Positions 54,844-63,924 of a stretch of DNA of 64,000 nucleotides are shown one piece after another. Source of the stretch: Vulcanococcus sp. Clear-D1 (GTDB taxonomy: Bacteria; Cyanobacteriota; Cyanobacteriia; PCC-6307; Cyanobiaceae); contig NZ_JACVZV010000039.1 in NCBI RefSeq assembly GCF_014654725.1, forward strand, positions 1 to 64,000, read 5' to 3'. How positions within the stretch are numbered: the stretch's first letter is position 1; each line of letters opens with the position of its first letter. The notes under the pieces are model-generated. The model was not told the origin of the DNA, made no database searches, and saw only the letters and a list, made by a program, of their open reading frames with translations. Both the position numbers and the translations under genes were made by a program.

Positions 54844-55835
54844 GCCGCATTGATCAGAGGCGTGAAGCCCAGCTGTTCGTGATCGATCCGATCGCGCAGC
54901 TACGGCCCACCAAAGACTCCAGCGTTGCCCTGATGCAGGCGGCCCAGCGGGCTGGACAGCAGGTGTGGGTGTGCACGCCCGCCCAGCTGGCGGTACGCAG
55001 CAGCGATCCCGCCCATGAGCCGATGGTGCTGGCCCAGCCGATCTGGCTCAGCGAGATTCGCCCAACAGCCACCGGCTGGGATCTGCCAGACCCCTGGTTT
55101 GAGGCTGAAGAAGCCCGTTGGCTGCCGCTCAGCGCATTCCCGCGCGTGTGGATGCGCAAAGACCCGCCGGTGGATGAGGCCTACCTCTATGCCACTCACT
55201 TGTTGGAGCTGGCGGAGCGCCAGGGGGTGCGGGTTCTGAATCGCCCTGCTTCGCTGCGGGCCTGGAACGAAAAACTCGGCTCCCTGCGCTGGAGCCATCT
55301 GATGGCCCCCAGCCTGGTGAGCAGCAATGCCGAGCAGTTGGCGTCCTTTGCCGCTCAACATGGCGATGTGGTGCTGAAGCCGTTAGGCGGGCGCGCTGGT
55401 CAGGGGGTGGTGCGCAGCCATGCCGATGCGCCCGGTCTCAAGGCGTTGCTGGAGCTGGTGACCAATCAGCAGTCCATGCCGGTGATGGTTCAGGCCTTTC
55501 TTCCGGCCGTGACGGCTGGCGATAAACGGATCCTCCTGGTGGATGGGGAGCCGCTGGGTGCCGTGAATCGCAAGCCCGCCCCGGGGGAATTCCGCAGCAA
55601 TCTGGCGGTGGGTGGGGCTCCAGAAGCCACTGAACTCACCGATCAGGAGCGGCGGATTTGCGCCGAGCTGGCGCCGGCGCTGCAGGCGGAAGGTTTGTTC
55701 TTCGTCGGCATCGATGTGATCGATGGCCGCCTCAGCGAGATCAATGTGACGAGCCCCACGGGGGTGCGCGAGGTGGAGCGTCTCGGCGGGATCGCCCTGG
55801 CGGATCAGACGATCGAACGGCTGCTGAGCCGCTGA
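54840..55835 (+). CDS. gshB: Glutathione synthetase
   Basis: GshB joins gamma-glutamylcysteine and glycine to make glutathione. The 331-residue ATP-grasp protein has [21 protein letters not shown] at the start and the glutathione-synthetase block [16 protein letters not shown]. The ATP-grasp body follows: [59 protein letters not shown]. The start appears to be TTG 54840, overlapping the glutaredoxin TGA. The two genes form a natural redox operon. Confidence 0.95.
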   Translation: MSRIDQRREAQLFVIDPIAQLRPTKDSSVALMQAAQRAGQQVWVCTPAQLAVRSSDPAHEPMVLAQPIWLSEIRPTATGWDLPDPWFEAEEARWLPLSAFPRVWMRKDPPVDEAYLYATHLLELAERQGVRVLNRPASLRAWNEKLGSLRWSHLMAPSLVSSNAEQLASFAAQHGDVVLKPLGGRAGQGVVRSHADAPGLKALLELVTNQQSMPVMVQAFLPAVTAGDKRILLVDGEPLGAVNRKPAPGEFRSNLAVGGAPEATELTDQERRICAELAPALQAEGLFFVGIDVIDGRLSEINVTSPTGVREVERLGGIALADQTIERLLSR

Positions 55836-55841
55836 TCGCGC

Positions 55842-56693
55842 TTAGCCGTGAGGCAAAGGCCTGCCGCAGTGGGGGCAGGGCTCTGCCTGATGCCGCGTTT
55901 CAGGTGCCCGCCGCTGCTCACGCTGCGCCTCGTTGATGCTGGCGGTAACGATCCCGGTAGGCACCGCGATGATGCTGTAACCCAGCAGCATCACCAGTGA
56001 GGCCACAAACCGGCCCAGGGTGGTGACGGGGGCCACATCGCCGTAGCCCACCGTGGTGATGGTGACCACAGCCCAGTAGATGCCCACCGGGATGCTGGTG
56101 AAGCCGCTGCGTTCGCCTTCGATCACGTACATCAAGGTGCCGATCAGCACCACCAAGGCCACGATCGTGAGCAGGAACACGCTGATCTTGCGGCGACTGG
56201 CCACCAGGGCCTGGCGCAGCAGCTGCGCTTCATCGAGATAAGAGCCCAGTTTGAGGATCCGGAACACCCGCAGGAGCCGCAGCACCCGCGCGACCAGCAG
56301 CGATTGCCCAGCTGGGATGCCCAGGGTGAGCAGGGGCGGCAGGCTCGACACCAGATCCACCAGGCCGAAGAAGCTACGGGCATAGGGCCAGGGCTGCCGG
56401 CTGCAGAGCAGCCGCAGCAGGTATTCCAGGCTGAACAGGCTGGAAAACAACACTTCCAGCGGCTGGAACACAGCTTTGTATTGGCCCCGCAGCTGTGGAT
56501 CGCTCTCCAACGCCACCAGCAACACGCTGAGCACGATGCTGATCAGCAGCGCCAGATCAAAGCGCTTCCCTGCCAGCGTGTCGGCTTCAAAAATGATGCG
56601 CTCGAGCTTGTGGCGGCCCACCCCGCGGCGGATGGCGAGGGCCAGCAGCAGGAGCGCGCCCAGGAGCCCAACACCGGAGCTGAACGAGCTCAC
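55842..56693 (-). CDS. Voltage-gated-type potassium channel with CPHC tail
   Basis: A 283-residue membrane channel with six predicted segments. S4 is LLVARVLRLLRVFRILKLG, with Arg136, 139, 142, 145 and Lys148 spaced by three. The pore loop carries the K+ filter TVGYGD (214-219). The tail ends PCPHCGRPLPHG, one CPHC pair that could bind a metal when the channel assembles. The longer open frame shadows menF, so GTG 56693 is preferred; it overlaps the menF stop by 4 bases (GTGA). Confidence 0.9.
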   Translation of the reverse strand: MSSFSSGVGLLGALLLLALAIRRGVGRHKLERIIFEADTLAGKRFDLALLISIVLSVLLVALESDPQLRGQYKAVFQPLEVLFSSLFSLEYLLRLLCSRQPWPYARSFFGLVDLVSSLPPLLTLGIPAGQSLLVARVLRLLRVFRILKLGSYLDEAQLLRQALVASRRKISVFLLTIVALVVLIGTLMYVIEGERSGFTSIPVGIYWAVVTITTVGYGDVAPVTTLGRFVASLVMLLGYSIIAVPTGIVTASINEAQREQRRAPETRHQAEPCPHCGRPLPHG

Positions 56694-58096
56694 AAGTGCG
56701 TGGTGCGGGAGTTGAGATGGGGCAGATCGAGCTGCTGCTGCAGCACCCCCAGCTTCAGGGCGACTTCCGCCAACTCGCGCTCCACCGCGGAGCCGCTGAC
56801 CAGGCCTGCGCCGGCGGTGAGCTCCAGCCGCTGGCCCTGCAGGGTGCCGCTGCGGATGGCAACCCGCAGTTCCGTATCGCCTTCGCTGTCGATCCAACCG
56901 ATGGGAGCGGCGTAGTAGCCCCGTTCAAATGGCTCCAGGCTGCGCAAGGCCGTCATCGCTGCGCGCCGCGGCAGGCCGGCCACAGCTGGGGTGGGATGCA
57001 GCGCTGCGGCCAGGGCCAGCGGCTGTTGATCACCCAAGGCTGCTGTGATCGGCGTGTGCAGGTGCACCAGTTGCCCGTGGCGGGCGAGGCGCGGATGGCG
57101 GGGGCAATGGGGGGTGAGTTCGCTCTGCTGGAGCACTTCGGTGATCGCCTCCACCACCAGCGCGTGTTCGCGGCGGTCTTTGTCGGACTGCAGCAACTGC
57201 TCGGCGTTGGGCCCCACCGGTGCCGTGCCGGCTAGGGCATCGCTGCGCAGCTGGCCCTGCCGCACGGTGAGCAGTCGCTCGGGAGAGGCGCCCAGCAGGG
57301 CAGGGCCATCAGCCTGCTGCCAGAGGAAGCGGCAGCTGCCGGGCTGGCGTTGACGCAGCTGGGCCAGCAGCTGCAGCGGGTCTAGTGGTTGAGCCAGATG
57401 GAGCTGTTGGCGCACCGCCAGCACCAGCTTGCGCAGATCGCCAGCTTCCACCAGCTCAAGGCCACGCTCCACCACCGAGCGGTAGCCCTCCTGCCAGGCG
57501 GAGCTGCTCACAATGGCTGGCCCCGGCTTGTCGCCTGCATTGGCGCAGGGGTCGGCGGGAAGTTGCGCCAGTCGCTCGGCCTGCTCCCACAGCTCCTCGG
57601 CCAGGGAGCGGGCGCTCACCTCGCCCCCCAGGGTGCGCTGCAGGCGCAGCCAGCAATGGCGGCCCTGGCGGCTCAGTTGCCAGCGGGGCAGCACCGCCTG
57701 CACTCCGGGAACGCCATCCCCCTCCTGCAGGGGGCTATCGAAGAAGGAGAAGGCCAGCAGCACCCGTGGCCGCGCCAGCGGCGGGCAGGCTTGCGGTGCC
57801 GCCAGGCGCCCCAGGCTCACGGCGCTGAAGCGCTGGGCAAGCTCAAAACGGCGCGGGCCGCTCAGCTCCAGGCTGTTGCAGCGGCCGCTGGCGGCCAGGC
57901 ACAGCCCCGGGGCGCTGTCCCAGAGGAAGCGAAAGCGCTCGCCTTGATCGAGCTGGCTCAGCAGCGCCATCGGGTCGCGGCCCGTGAGGGGCAGCGCCAG
58001 GCTGAGCACGCCCTCTCCCTCAAGCAGGCGGGCGCCTTCGGCGGCTGCCGCCAGCAGATCGCTGAAGCTGGTTGTGACGCTGGATGGAGCCTGCAC
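56690..58096 (-). CDS. menF: Isochorismate synthase
   Basis: MenF converts chorismate to isochorismate, the entry to the phylloquinone pathway. The chain is about 468 residues. The chorismate-binding domain is complete: KLVLAVRQ, ERLLTVRQG, DALAGTAPVG, KDRREHALVVEAI, LHPTPAVAGLPRRAA, YYAAPIGWIDSEGDTELRVAIR and AGAGLVSGSAVERELAE. The first 200 residues are less conserved. GTG 58096 is chosen, since the next candidate is 90 bases further up, within the divergent menA. The divergent menA ATG at 58084 means the two 5' ends overlap by 13 bases. Confidence 0.9.
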   Translation of the reverse strand: MQAPSSVTTSFSDLLAAAAEGARLLEGEGVLSLALPLTGRDPMALLSQLDQGERFRFLWDSAPGLCLAASGRCNSLELSGPRRFELAQRFSAVSLGRLAAPQACPPLARPRVLLAFSFFDSPLQEGDGVPGVQAVLPRWQLSRQGRHCWLRLQRTLGGEVSARSLAEELWEQAERLAQLPADPCANAGDKPGPAIVSSSAWQEGYRSVVERGLELVEAGDLRKLVLAVRQQLHLAQPLDPLQLLAQLRQRQPGSCRFLWQQADGPALLGASPERLLTVRQGQLRSDALAGTAPVGPNAEQLLQSDKDRREHALVVEAITEVLQQSELTPHCPRHPRLARHGQLVHLHTPITAALGDQQPLALAAALHPTPAVAGLPRRAAMTALRSLEPFERGYYAAPIGWIDSEGDTELRVAIRSGTLQGQRLELTAGAGLVSGSAVERELAEVALKLGVLQQQLDLPHLNSRTTHL

Positions 58097-59109
58097 CCGT
58101 AGCGGGCAGAAGCGGCTGCTCAAATGTATGGGCCTTCCTGCGTCGTCAGTTGCCCCTGCCCGCGTCCGAGCCTCAGGTCGTCGCAAGCCTTCACGCCGAT
58201 CCGGCCCAGAGGCGGCGTCTGTGGAAAGCGGCGATCAAGTGGCCGATGTATTCGGTGGCGGTGATGCCGGTGCTGTTGGCTGCTGGTTGGCGGGTCGGGC
58301 AGGGGCTGGTGGTGCGCCTCGATCAGCTGCTGCTGTTTCTGCTGGCAGCGGTGCTGCTTCTGGCCTGGGAAAACCTCGCCAATGATGTTTTTGACGCTGA
58401 CACCGGCGTTGATACCCACGGCAAGCCCCATTCGGTGGTGAACCTCACCGGCCGGCGCGATCGGGTGTCGCTGCTGGCTAACGGTGCGCTGCTGTTGGGG
58501 CTGCTGCTCATGGCCGTGGTGGCCTTGCGCAGCAGCTCCGCTGTTCTGGCTTTGGTGTTGGCCTGCTGCGGCATTGGCTATGCCTATCAAGGTCCTCCTT
58601 TGCGCCTCGGTTATCGCGGTCTGGGGGAACCCCTCTGTTGGATCGCCTTCGGTCCCCTGGCTACCGCGGCTGCCCTGCTGGCTCTGGCGCCCTCCGCTGC
58701 GATGGCGGTGCCCTGGCGAACGGCCTTGGAGCTGGGCAGTGGTCCGGCCCTGGCGACCACGTTGGTGCTGTTCTGCTCGCACTTCCACCAGGTTGAGGAA
58801 GACGCCGCCCACGGCAAGCGCTCGCCGGTGGTGCGGCTGGGTACCGGGGCAGCAGCGGGGTTGATTCCCTGGTTTGTGGCGGCTGCGCTGGCCCTGGAGT
58901 GGGCGCCGGTGCTGGTGCGCCAGTGGCCGCTCACCGCCCTGCTGGGCGCGATTGGCTTGCCGCCAGCCCAGGCCTTGATCCGGCTGCTGCGCCAGCATCA
59001 CCGCGAGCCGGGGCGGATCATCGGCAGCAAGTTTCTGGCCCTGCGCTTTCAGGCCTTCAACGGCCTTGGGTTGGCTGTGGGCCTCGCTCTGGGGCGCTGG
59101 TTGGGATGA
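58084..59109 (+). CDS. menA: 1,4-dihydroxy-2-naphthoate polyprenyltransferase (phytyltransferase)
   Basis: MenA attaches the phytyl chain to dihydroxynaphthoate in phylloquinone synthesis. It is an integral membrane protein of the UbiA family. Up to 341 residues. WKAAIKWPMYSVAVMPVLLAAGW is followed by the first Asp-rich motif ENLANDVFDADTGVDT and the second HFHQVEEDAAHGKRSPVVRLG. Eight or nine hydrophobic segments are visible. The start is uncertain: ATG 58084 overlaps the divergent menF start, and a downstream in-frame TTG is possible. Its stop overlaps the menC start. Confidence 0.93.
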   Translation: MEPAPVAGRSGCSNVWAFLRRQLPLPASEPQVVASLHADPAQRRRLWKAAIKWPMYSVAVMPVLLAAGWRVGQGLVVRLDQLLLFLLAAVLLLAWENLANDVFDADTGVDTHGKPHSVVNLTGRRDRVSLLANGALLLGLLLMAVVALRSSSAVLALVLACCGIGYAYQGPPLRLGYRGLGEPLCWIAFGPLATAAALLALAPSAAMAVPWRTALELGSGPALATTLVLFCSHFHQVEEDAAHGKRSPVVRLGTGAAAGLIPWFVAAALALEWAPVLVRQWPLTALLGAIGLPPAQALIRLLRQHHREPGRIIGSKFLALRFQAFNGLGLAVGLALGRWLG

Positions 59110-60086
59110 GCGCTGAGGGCCTGCTGCAGCTGCGCTGGCGGCCCTATCGCTTTGTGTTGCCGCGCAGCTTGATCACCAGTCGGGGTGCGCTGGTGGCCCG
59201 CGCCGGTTGGCTGCTGCGTGTGGAAGCCTCCGGTGGTGCCCTGGGCTGGGGTGAGGCGGCGGCGCCGTTGTTGGCGCAGGCTGATCCTGCGTTGGCCGCG
59301 GCGTTAGGCACTCTGCCGCCAGCGCTGCCGCGGGATGCGTTGGAGCAACGGATCCCCCAGCTCCCGGCTGGCTTGGCTTGTGCACTGGGGATGGCTCTGG
59401 CTGAGCTGGATGGTTGTGGAGCCGGGGGTTGGTACCCAGCTCCGGCTTCGGCCTGGCTGCTGCCGGCGGGAGAACGCGCCCTCGATGCGCTCGATCGGGT
59501 GCTGGATGCGTCCAGGTTGCGCTCGTCCGAGCCCCTCACGCTGAAGTGGAAGGTGGCGGCGGCCGCAGATTCCTTGGAGCTGGGTGTGCTCGAGCAGTTG
59601 TTGCAGCGCCTGCCTGGATCAGCCCGGTTGCGCCTCGATGCCAATGGCGGCTGGGATGTGGCGACGGCCCACCGCTGGGCTGATCGCTTCATGGGTGAAC
59701 CGCGGCTGGAGTGGTTGGAGCAACCGCTGCCGCCCGCGGCCTGGCCGGAGTTGCAAGCGTTGGGGGCCCGTGTCCCCGTGGCGCTGGATGAATCCCTCCC
59801 CTCTCTGGATCCCCAGCAGCAGGCCACGTGGCCGGGTTGGCTGGTGCGCCGGCCGCTGCAGGAAGGAGATCCCCGGCCGCTGCAGCAGCAGTTGCATAGC
59901 GGTTTGCCGCGCCAGATGATCAGCACCGCCTTCGAAACCGGCATTGGTCGGCGCTTCGTGGAGCATCTGGCGGCCCTGCAGGCCCAAGGTCCGACGCCTG
60001 CGGCTCCAGGCTTGGCACCGGGGTGGCGGCCTGAAGGGGAGTTGTTCGCGGCTGATCCTGAGCTGGTCTGGGAGGCCGCAGCATGA
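59106..60086 (+). CDS. menC: o-succinylbenzoate synthase
   Basis: MenC is an enolase-superfamily enzyme that dehydrates SHCHC to o-succinylbenzoate. The 326-residue protein has the capping domain at residues 1-100. The barrel includes the catalytic LTLKWKV (KxK), RLDANGGWD with the metal Asp, LEWLEQPL with the Glu and VALDES with the Asp. At the second catalytic lysine the family reads KP; here it is RRP (WLVRRPLQEGD), an Arg in the place of Lys if the alignment is right. ATG 59106 overlaps menA's TGA by 4 bases. Confidence 0.87.
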   Translation: MSAEGLLQLRWRPYRFVLPRSLITSRGALVARAGWLLRVEASGGALGWGEAAAPLLAQADPALAAALGTLPPALPRDALEQRIPQLPAGLACALGMALAELDGCGAGGWYPAPASAWLLPAGERALDALDRVLDASRLRSSEPLTLKWKVAAAADSLELGVLEQLLQRLPGSARLRLDANGGWDVATAHRWADRFMGEPRLEWLEQPLPPAAWPELQALGARVPVALDESLPSLDPQQQATWPGWLVRRPLQEGDPRPLQQQLHSGLPRQMISTAFETGIGRRFVEHLAALQAQGPTPAAPGLAPGWRPEGELFAADPELVWEAAA

Positions 60087-61315
60087 GCGCGCCCTTGCTG
60101 CTCCAGGCCAGTGGCGATCGAGCGGGCTTGGCCGCAACGCTGCAGCAGGCCTGGCAGCGGGGGCGCACGGTGGCGATCGCGGCCCCCGAAGAAGCGGCGC
60201 TGCTGCAAGGCGCGTTGCCTGAACGCAGCGACCCCAACTGGGGGCCGGCGGTGGTGCTGGGTACGGGGGGGAGTAGCGGCGGCCGGCGCTGGTGCCTGCA
60301 GCCACTCGCCCACCTGCAGGTGGCGGTGGCTGGCACAGCCCAGTGGCTGGAGGGTTTGGGAATGGCGCCAGGTCAGCTGGAGCTGTTCAACCCCCTGCCG
60401 CTGCAGCATGTGAGCGGCCTGATGCCGCTGCTGCGGGCCAGCGCTTGGGGGGCTGAGTTGCGCTGGCTCGCCCCTGAGCACATGCGTGAGCCTGAGCAGC
60501 TGCTGGCGAGTGCTCGTCCGATCGCTCCGGATCGTGCGGTGCTCTCGCTGGTGCCCACCCAGCTGCAGCGCCTGCTGGAGGTTCCGGCCGGGATGCGTTG
60601 GCTCGAGCAGTTTGCGCTGATCTGGGTGGGTGGTGCTGCCTTGCCCCCAGCCATGGCCCAGCGCTGCCGAGATCTAGGGATTCGTCTGGCGCCCTGCTAT
60701 GGCACCACCGAAACCGGCGCGATGGTGATGGCTCTTTCGCCCCAGCGCTTTCTGGCGGGTGTGGAGGGATGCGGCATTGCCTTGCCCCACGTGCGGCTGC
60801 GCGTTGATCCCGGCCATGGTGCGCTTCAGGTTCAGGCCGCCAGCCTGGCTTTGGGGTTGTTCCAGCAGGGTGTGCTGGATCCCCTCCCCCTTGATGGCGG
60901 CTGGTGGAGCAGCGGGGATCGGGCCGAGCAGGGGGAGGAGAGTTGGCAGCTCCTGGGCCGCCTGGATGGGGCCATCCACAGTGGCGGTGAAACGGTCTTC
61001 CCAGAGCAGCTGGAACAGCGCTTGCTCGATCTGGCTAAGTCCCAGGAGCTACCGGTGCTGGAGCTGCTCGTGTTGCCGGAGGCGGATGCGCTTTGGGGTG
61101 CACGGCTTGTGGCGTTGGTGAAACCAAGCTCTGGCAGTGGTTTGGCCGAAAGCTTGCTGCTGGAACGCCTGCAGGCTTTGTCGCTCAGCCTGCCTCCGTG
61201 TCAGCGCCCACGGCGTTGGCAGCCTTGCCCTGAGCTGGAGCGCAGTGCGCTCGGCAAATGGGAGCGTCAGCGCTGGGGGCGATGGCTGGAATCACAGCCT
61301 GCACATGATTCCTGA
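60083..61315 (+). CDS. menE: o-succinylbenzoate-CoA ligase
   Basis: MenE activates o-succinylbenzoate with CoA. The 410-residue adenylate-forming enzyme has VVLGTGGSSGGRRW (P-loop), PLPLQHVSGLMPLL, IWVGGAALPPAMAQ, CYGTTETGAMV and the WWSSGDRAE hinge. The catalytic lysine is in the ALGKWERQ loop. It is shorter than the usual 450-500 residues, mainly at the N-terminus, which is common in picocyanobacteria. Start ATG 60083 overlaps menC by 4 bases, so menA-menC-menE is a coupled operon. Confidence 0.93.
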   Translation: MSAPLLLQASGDRAGLAATLQQAWQRGRTVAIAAPEEAALLQGALPERSDPNWGPAVVLGTGGSSGGRRWCLQPLAHLQVAVAGTAQWLEGLGMAPGQLELFNPLPLQHVSGLMPLLRASAWGAELRWLAPEHMREPEQLLASARPIAPDRAVLSLVPTQLQRLLEVPAGMRWLEQFALIWVGGAALPPAMAQRCRDLGIRLAPCYGTTETGAMVMALSPQRFLAGVEGCGIALPHVRLRVDPGHGALQVQAASLALGLFQQGVLDPLPLDGGWWSSGDRAEQGEESWQLLGRLDGAIHSGGETVFPEQLEQRLLDLAKSQELPVLELLVLPEADALWGARLVALVKPSSGSGLAESLLLERLQALSLSLPPCQRPRRWQPCPELERSALGKWERQRWGRWLESQPAHDS

Positions 61316-61364
61316 CAACCCCTGCACCAATGGCTACAAGCGGGTGGTAGCGCTCTGTTGAGCC

Positions 61365-61646
61365 ATGAGCAACAGCGACTGGGGTGCCTTGGATCTCACC
61401 GAGGTGAGCAACAAAAAGCTGGCGGCTGGCCTGCTGGGGATCTTTCTTGGATCTTTCGGCATTCACAAATTCGTGTTGGGCTACACGAAAGCCGGCCTGA
61501 TCATGCTGTTGGTCACCGTGCTCACCTGTGGAGTGGCGGGCTTTGTGATGGGGCTCATCGGAGTGATTGAGGGGATCATCTACCTCACCCAAACGCCCCA
61601 GGAGTTCAAGGCCACCTATCTCGAAGGTCGCAAGGAATGGTTTTAA
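61365..61646 (+). CDS. TM2 domain membrane protein
   Basis: A 93-residue protein with two membrane helices of the TM2 family: KKLAAGLLGIFLGSFGIHKFVLGYTKAGLIMLLVTVLTCG, then VAGFVMGLIGVIEGIIYL. The GxFGxHxFxLG motif marks the family. It follows menE after 49 bases. Function of TM2 proteins is poorly known. Confidence 0.9.
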   Translation: MSNSDWGALDLTEVSNKKLAAGLLGIFLGSFGIHKFVLGYTKAGLIMLLVTVLTCGVAGFVMGLIGVIEGIIYLTQTPQEFKATYLEGRKEWF

Positions 61647-61650
61647 GCCG

Positions 61651-61878
61651 ATGCTTCTAAGCCGCTCCTCGAATGCATTCACGACTGGCCTACTGGTTGT
61701 TGCAGGAGCTGTGAGTGTGGGGGTCTGGGGTGCGGCGCCGCACGATGGGCTGCATCCCTTCGCCCTACTGGCTGCACTGTTACCCGTGCAGTTGGCGGCG
61801 CTGTTGTGGTGTGTGCAGGCATCGTCTACAGCGGTTGCACGCCCCCCTTCAGGGCTGAAGCCTCCAGCCAACGGTTGA
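61651..61878 (+). CDS. Possible small two-helix membrane protein
   Basis: ATG 61651 starts 4 bases after the TM2 stop and opens 75 codons. Two hydrophobic stretches are visible (TGLLVVAGAVSVGVWGAA and FALLAALLPVQLAALLW). The frame overlaps the 3' end of the convergent thioesterase by 53 bases, so the tail may be coding noise. I know no family. Confidence 0.4.
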   Translation: MLLSRSSNAFTTGLLVVAGAVSVGVWGAAPHDGLHPFALLAALLPVQLAALLWCVQASSTAVARPPSGLKPPANG

Positions 61879-62275
61879 TCGCGCCTGGTAGCTCCCGCCG
61901 CTCCCTCTCCCCCGTGCTGATGGCCAGGTGGCGGGTGAACCCCTGGGCCACGGCCGTGCCATCGCTGCTGAAGCGATAGGTGATCTCGAAGCAGCTCGGA
62001 TCGAGGCGCCGTGGTTCCAGCGCGATGGCCAGGGGATCGCCGCACGCCAGCGGTTTGTAGAAATCAGCGCTGCAATGCACGATCGGCAGGGCAATCGCTG
62101 GCTTGGAACCCGGGCGGGGGAAGACCTCCGCCGCTGGGATGCCGAAGCGCTCAAGGCTTTCTTCGTAGGCCTCGTGGCACCAGTGCAGCAGCTGCGGGAA
62201 GTGCATCACCCCGGCGGCATCGGTATCGCCAAAGCGAACGGTGCGGCAGAGCAGCAGCCAGCTTTCAGGATTCAT
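61826..62275 (-). CDS. menI: 1,4-dihydroxy-2-naphthoyl-CoA thioesterase
   Basis: A 149-residue hotdog-fold thioesterase of the 4-hydroxybenzoyl-CoA type that hydrolyses DHNA-CoA in phylloquinone synthesis. It has MNPESWLLLCRTVRFGDTDAAGVMHFPQLLHWCHEAYEESLERFG, with the catalytic Asp in RFGDTDAAG and the conserved AGVMHFPQ. Its location beside menE supports the assignment. Start ATG 62275 overlaps the DUF2752 stop by 4 bases. Confidence 0.87.
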   Translation of the reverse strand: MNPESWLLLCRTVRFGDTDAAGVMHFPQLLHWCHEAYEESLERFGIPAAEVFPRPGSKPAIALPIVHCSADFYKPLACGDPLAIALEPRRLDPSCFEITYRFSSDGTAVAQGFTRHLAISTGERERRELPGAINRWLEASALKGGVQPL

Positions 62276-62679
62276 GAACCAGCCAGGCTGGGGAAGGTTT
62301 GCAGGCCAGTGAAGCTGAGGCCGAGGCGCAACGCCCAATAGGTGAGCAAGGCTGCAGCTGTCCAAGCCAGTGATTCCGGCCGCAGGCGGAATGGCAGGAG
62401 CTCACGCCGTTGGATGGACAGCAGCGACCAGATCAGCAAGCCCGCAGCCACAGCTGGGCCAAAGGCATGCCAGCGGATTGAATCGCGCAGCTGGCCGGTG
62501 AGCGCAGCGCTGGTGGCACGCGTCAGGAAACAGGTGGGACAGGGGATGCCGCTCAGCGCACGCAGCGGGCAGGTCCAACCAGGCAGGCCCGGATGGAGAC
62601 CTTTGAGCCACAGGTATCCCGTGAAGCTGGCCGGTAACAGCCAGCCCGCGTGTTGGAGACGGCGCAGAAACCGAGGCAG
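62272..62679 (-). CDS. DUF2752 protein without a standard start codon
   Basis: On the minus strand, right after the ndhH stop (TGA 62683-62681), a frame encodes WTCPLRALSGIPCPTCFLTRATSAA, the DUF2752 signature, then FGPAVAAGLLIWSLL and TAAALLTYWALRLGLSF. It ends at TGA 62274-62272, overlapping the menI ATG. No ATG, GTG or TTG lies in frame before the signature; the first usable codon is CTG 62679, giving 135 residues. An upstream in-frame TGA blocks a longer start. Such proteins are small membrane proteins of unknown role. Gene callers restricted to usual starts would miss it. Confidence 0.75.
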   Translation of the reverse strand: MPRFLRRLQHAGWLLPASFTGYLWLKGLHPGLPGWTCPLRALSGIPCPTCFLTRATSAALTGQLRDSIRWHAFGPAVAAGLLIWSLLSIQRRELLPFRLRPESLAWTAAALLTYWALRLGLSFTGLQTFPSLAGS

Positions 62680-62680
62680 A

Positions 62681-63865
62681 TCAGCGGTCCACCGAGCCCA
62701 TGATCACGTCGATCGAGCCGAGGATCGCCATGATGTCGGCCACCTTGGCCCCTTTCAGGATGTGGGGCAGGATCTGCAGGTTATTGAAATCGGCGGCGCG
62801 GATCTTGAAGCGCCAGGGCGTGACATCGTCATTGCCCTGAATGAACACGCCGATCTCACCCTTGCCCGACTCGAGGCGGGTGTAGAGCTCGCCGCCGGGG
62901 ATTTTGAAGGTGGGGGCCACTTTCTTGGCCACGATCTGGTAGTCAAAGCCGGCGAATTCGCTGGTCTTGCCCTCAGCCATGCGACGGGCTTCCAACTGTT
63001 CGGTGGGGCCGCCCGGGATCATTTGGCAGGCCTGGCGGAGGATCTTCAACGATTCGCGCATCTCCTGAACGCGCACCCGGTAGCGGGCATAGCAATCCCC
63101 TTCCTTCTCCCAGGCCACATCCCAGTCGAAGTCGTCGTAGCACTCGTAGTGATCCACCTTGCGCAGATCCCAGGGCACACCTGAGGCGCGCAACATTGGG
63201 CCGGAGAGGCTCCAGTTGATCGCCTGCTCACGGGTGATCACGCCAAGCCCTTCGATCCGCTTGCGGAAGATCGGGTTGTTGGTGATCAGCTTTTCGTATT
63301 CGTCGATCTTGGGGCCGAACCAGTCGCAGAAGTCGAGGCACTTCTCCAGCCAGCCGTAGGGCAGATCTGCTGCCACGCCGCCGATGCGGAAGTAGTTGTT
63401 GTTGATCAGGCGCTGACCGGTGGCTGCCTCCCAGAGGTCGTAGATCATCTCCCGTTCGCGGAAGATGTAGAAGAACGGCGTCTGGGCGCCCACGTCCGCC
63501 AGGAAGGGGCCAAGCCAGAGCAGGTGGTTGGCGATGCGGTTGAGCTCCAGCATCAACACGCGGATGTAGCTGGCGCGCTTGGGCACCGGCACATCGGCCA
63601 GGCGCTCAGGCGCGTTCACCACGATCGCCTCGTAAAACATGCCGGCCGCATAGTCCATGCGGCTCACGTAGGGCACGAACATCACGTTCGTGCGGTTCTC
63701 GGCAATCTTCTCCATGCCGCGGTGGAGGTAGCCGATCACCGGCTCGCAATCCACCACGTCCTCACCGTCGAGGGTCACCACGAGCCGCAGCACCCCGTGC
63801 ATCGAGGGGTGGTGCGGCCCGAAGTTCACCACCATCGGCTCCGTGCGCGTTTCCAGCTGCGTCAT
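62681..63865 (-). CDS. ndhH: NAD(P)H-quinone oxidoreductase subunit H
   Basis: NdhH is the 49-kDa-type core subunit of the peripheral arm of cyanobacterial NDH-1, a ferredoxin:plastoquinone complex used in respiration and cyclic electron flow. The 394-residue protein starts [28 protein letters not shown] and has [30 protein letters not shown] and [14 protein letters not shown]. The C-terminal DVIMGSVDR has the terminal Asp-Arg typical of the family. It is the head of the ndhH-DUF2752-menI run on the minus strand. Confidence 0.97.
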   Translation of the reverse strand: MTQLETRTEPMVVNFGPHHPSMHGVLRLVVTLDGEDVVDCEPVIGYLHRGMEKIAENRTNVMFVPYVSRMDYAAGMFYEAIVVNAPERLADVPVPKRASYIRVLMLELNRIANHLLWLGPFLADVGAQTPFFYIFREREMIYDLWEAATGQRLINNNYFRIGGVAADLPYGWLEKCLDFCDWFGPKIDEYEKLITNNPIFRKRIEGLGVITREQAINWSLSGPMLRASGVPWDLRKVDHYECYDDFDWDVAWEKEGDCYARYRVRVQEMRESLKILRQACQMIPGGPTEQLEARRMAEGKTSEFAGFDYQIVAKKVAPTFKIPGGELYTRLESGKGEIGVFIQGNDDVTPWRFKIRAADFNNLQILPHILKGAKVADIMAILGSIDVIMGSVDR

Positions 63866-63924
63866 GGGGCCGAGGGGGATGGGCTCGCTGGCGGGATCTT
63901 AGGAAGGAAGGGCAGCTCCTTCTG

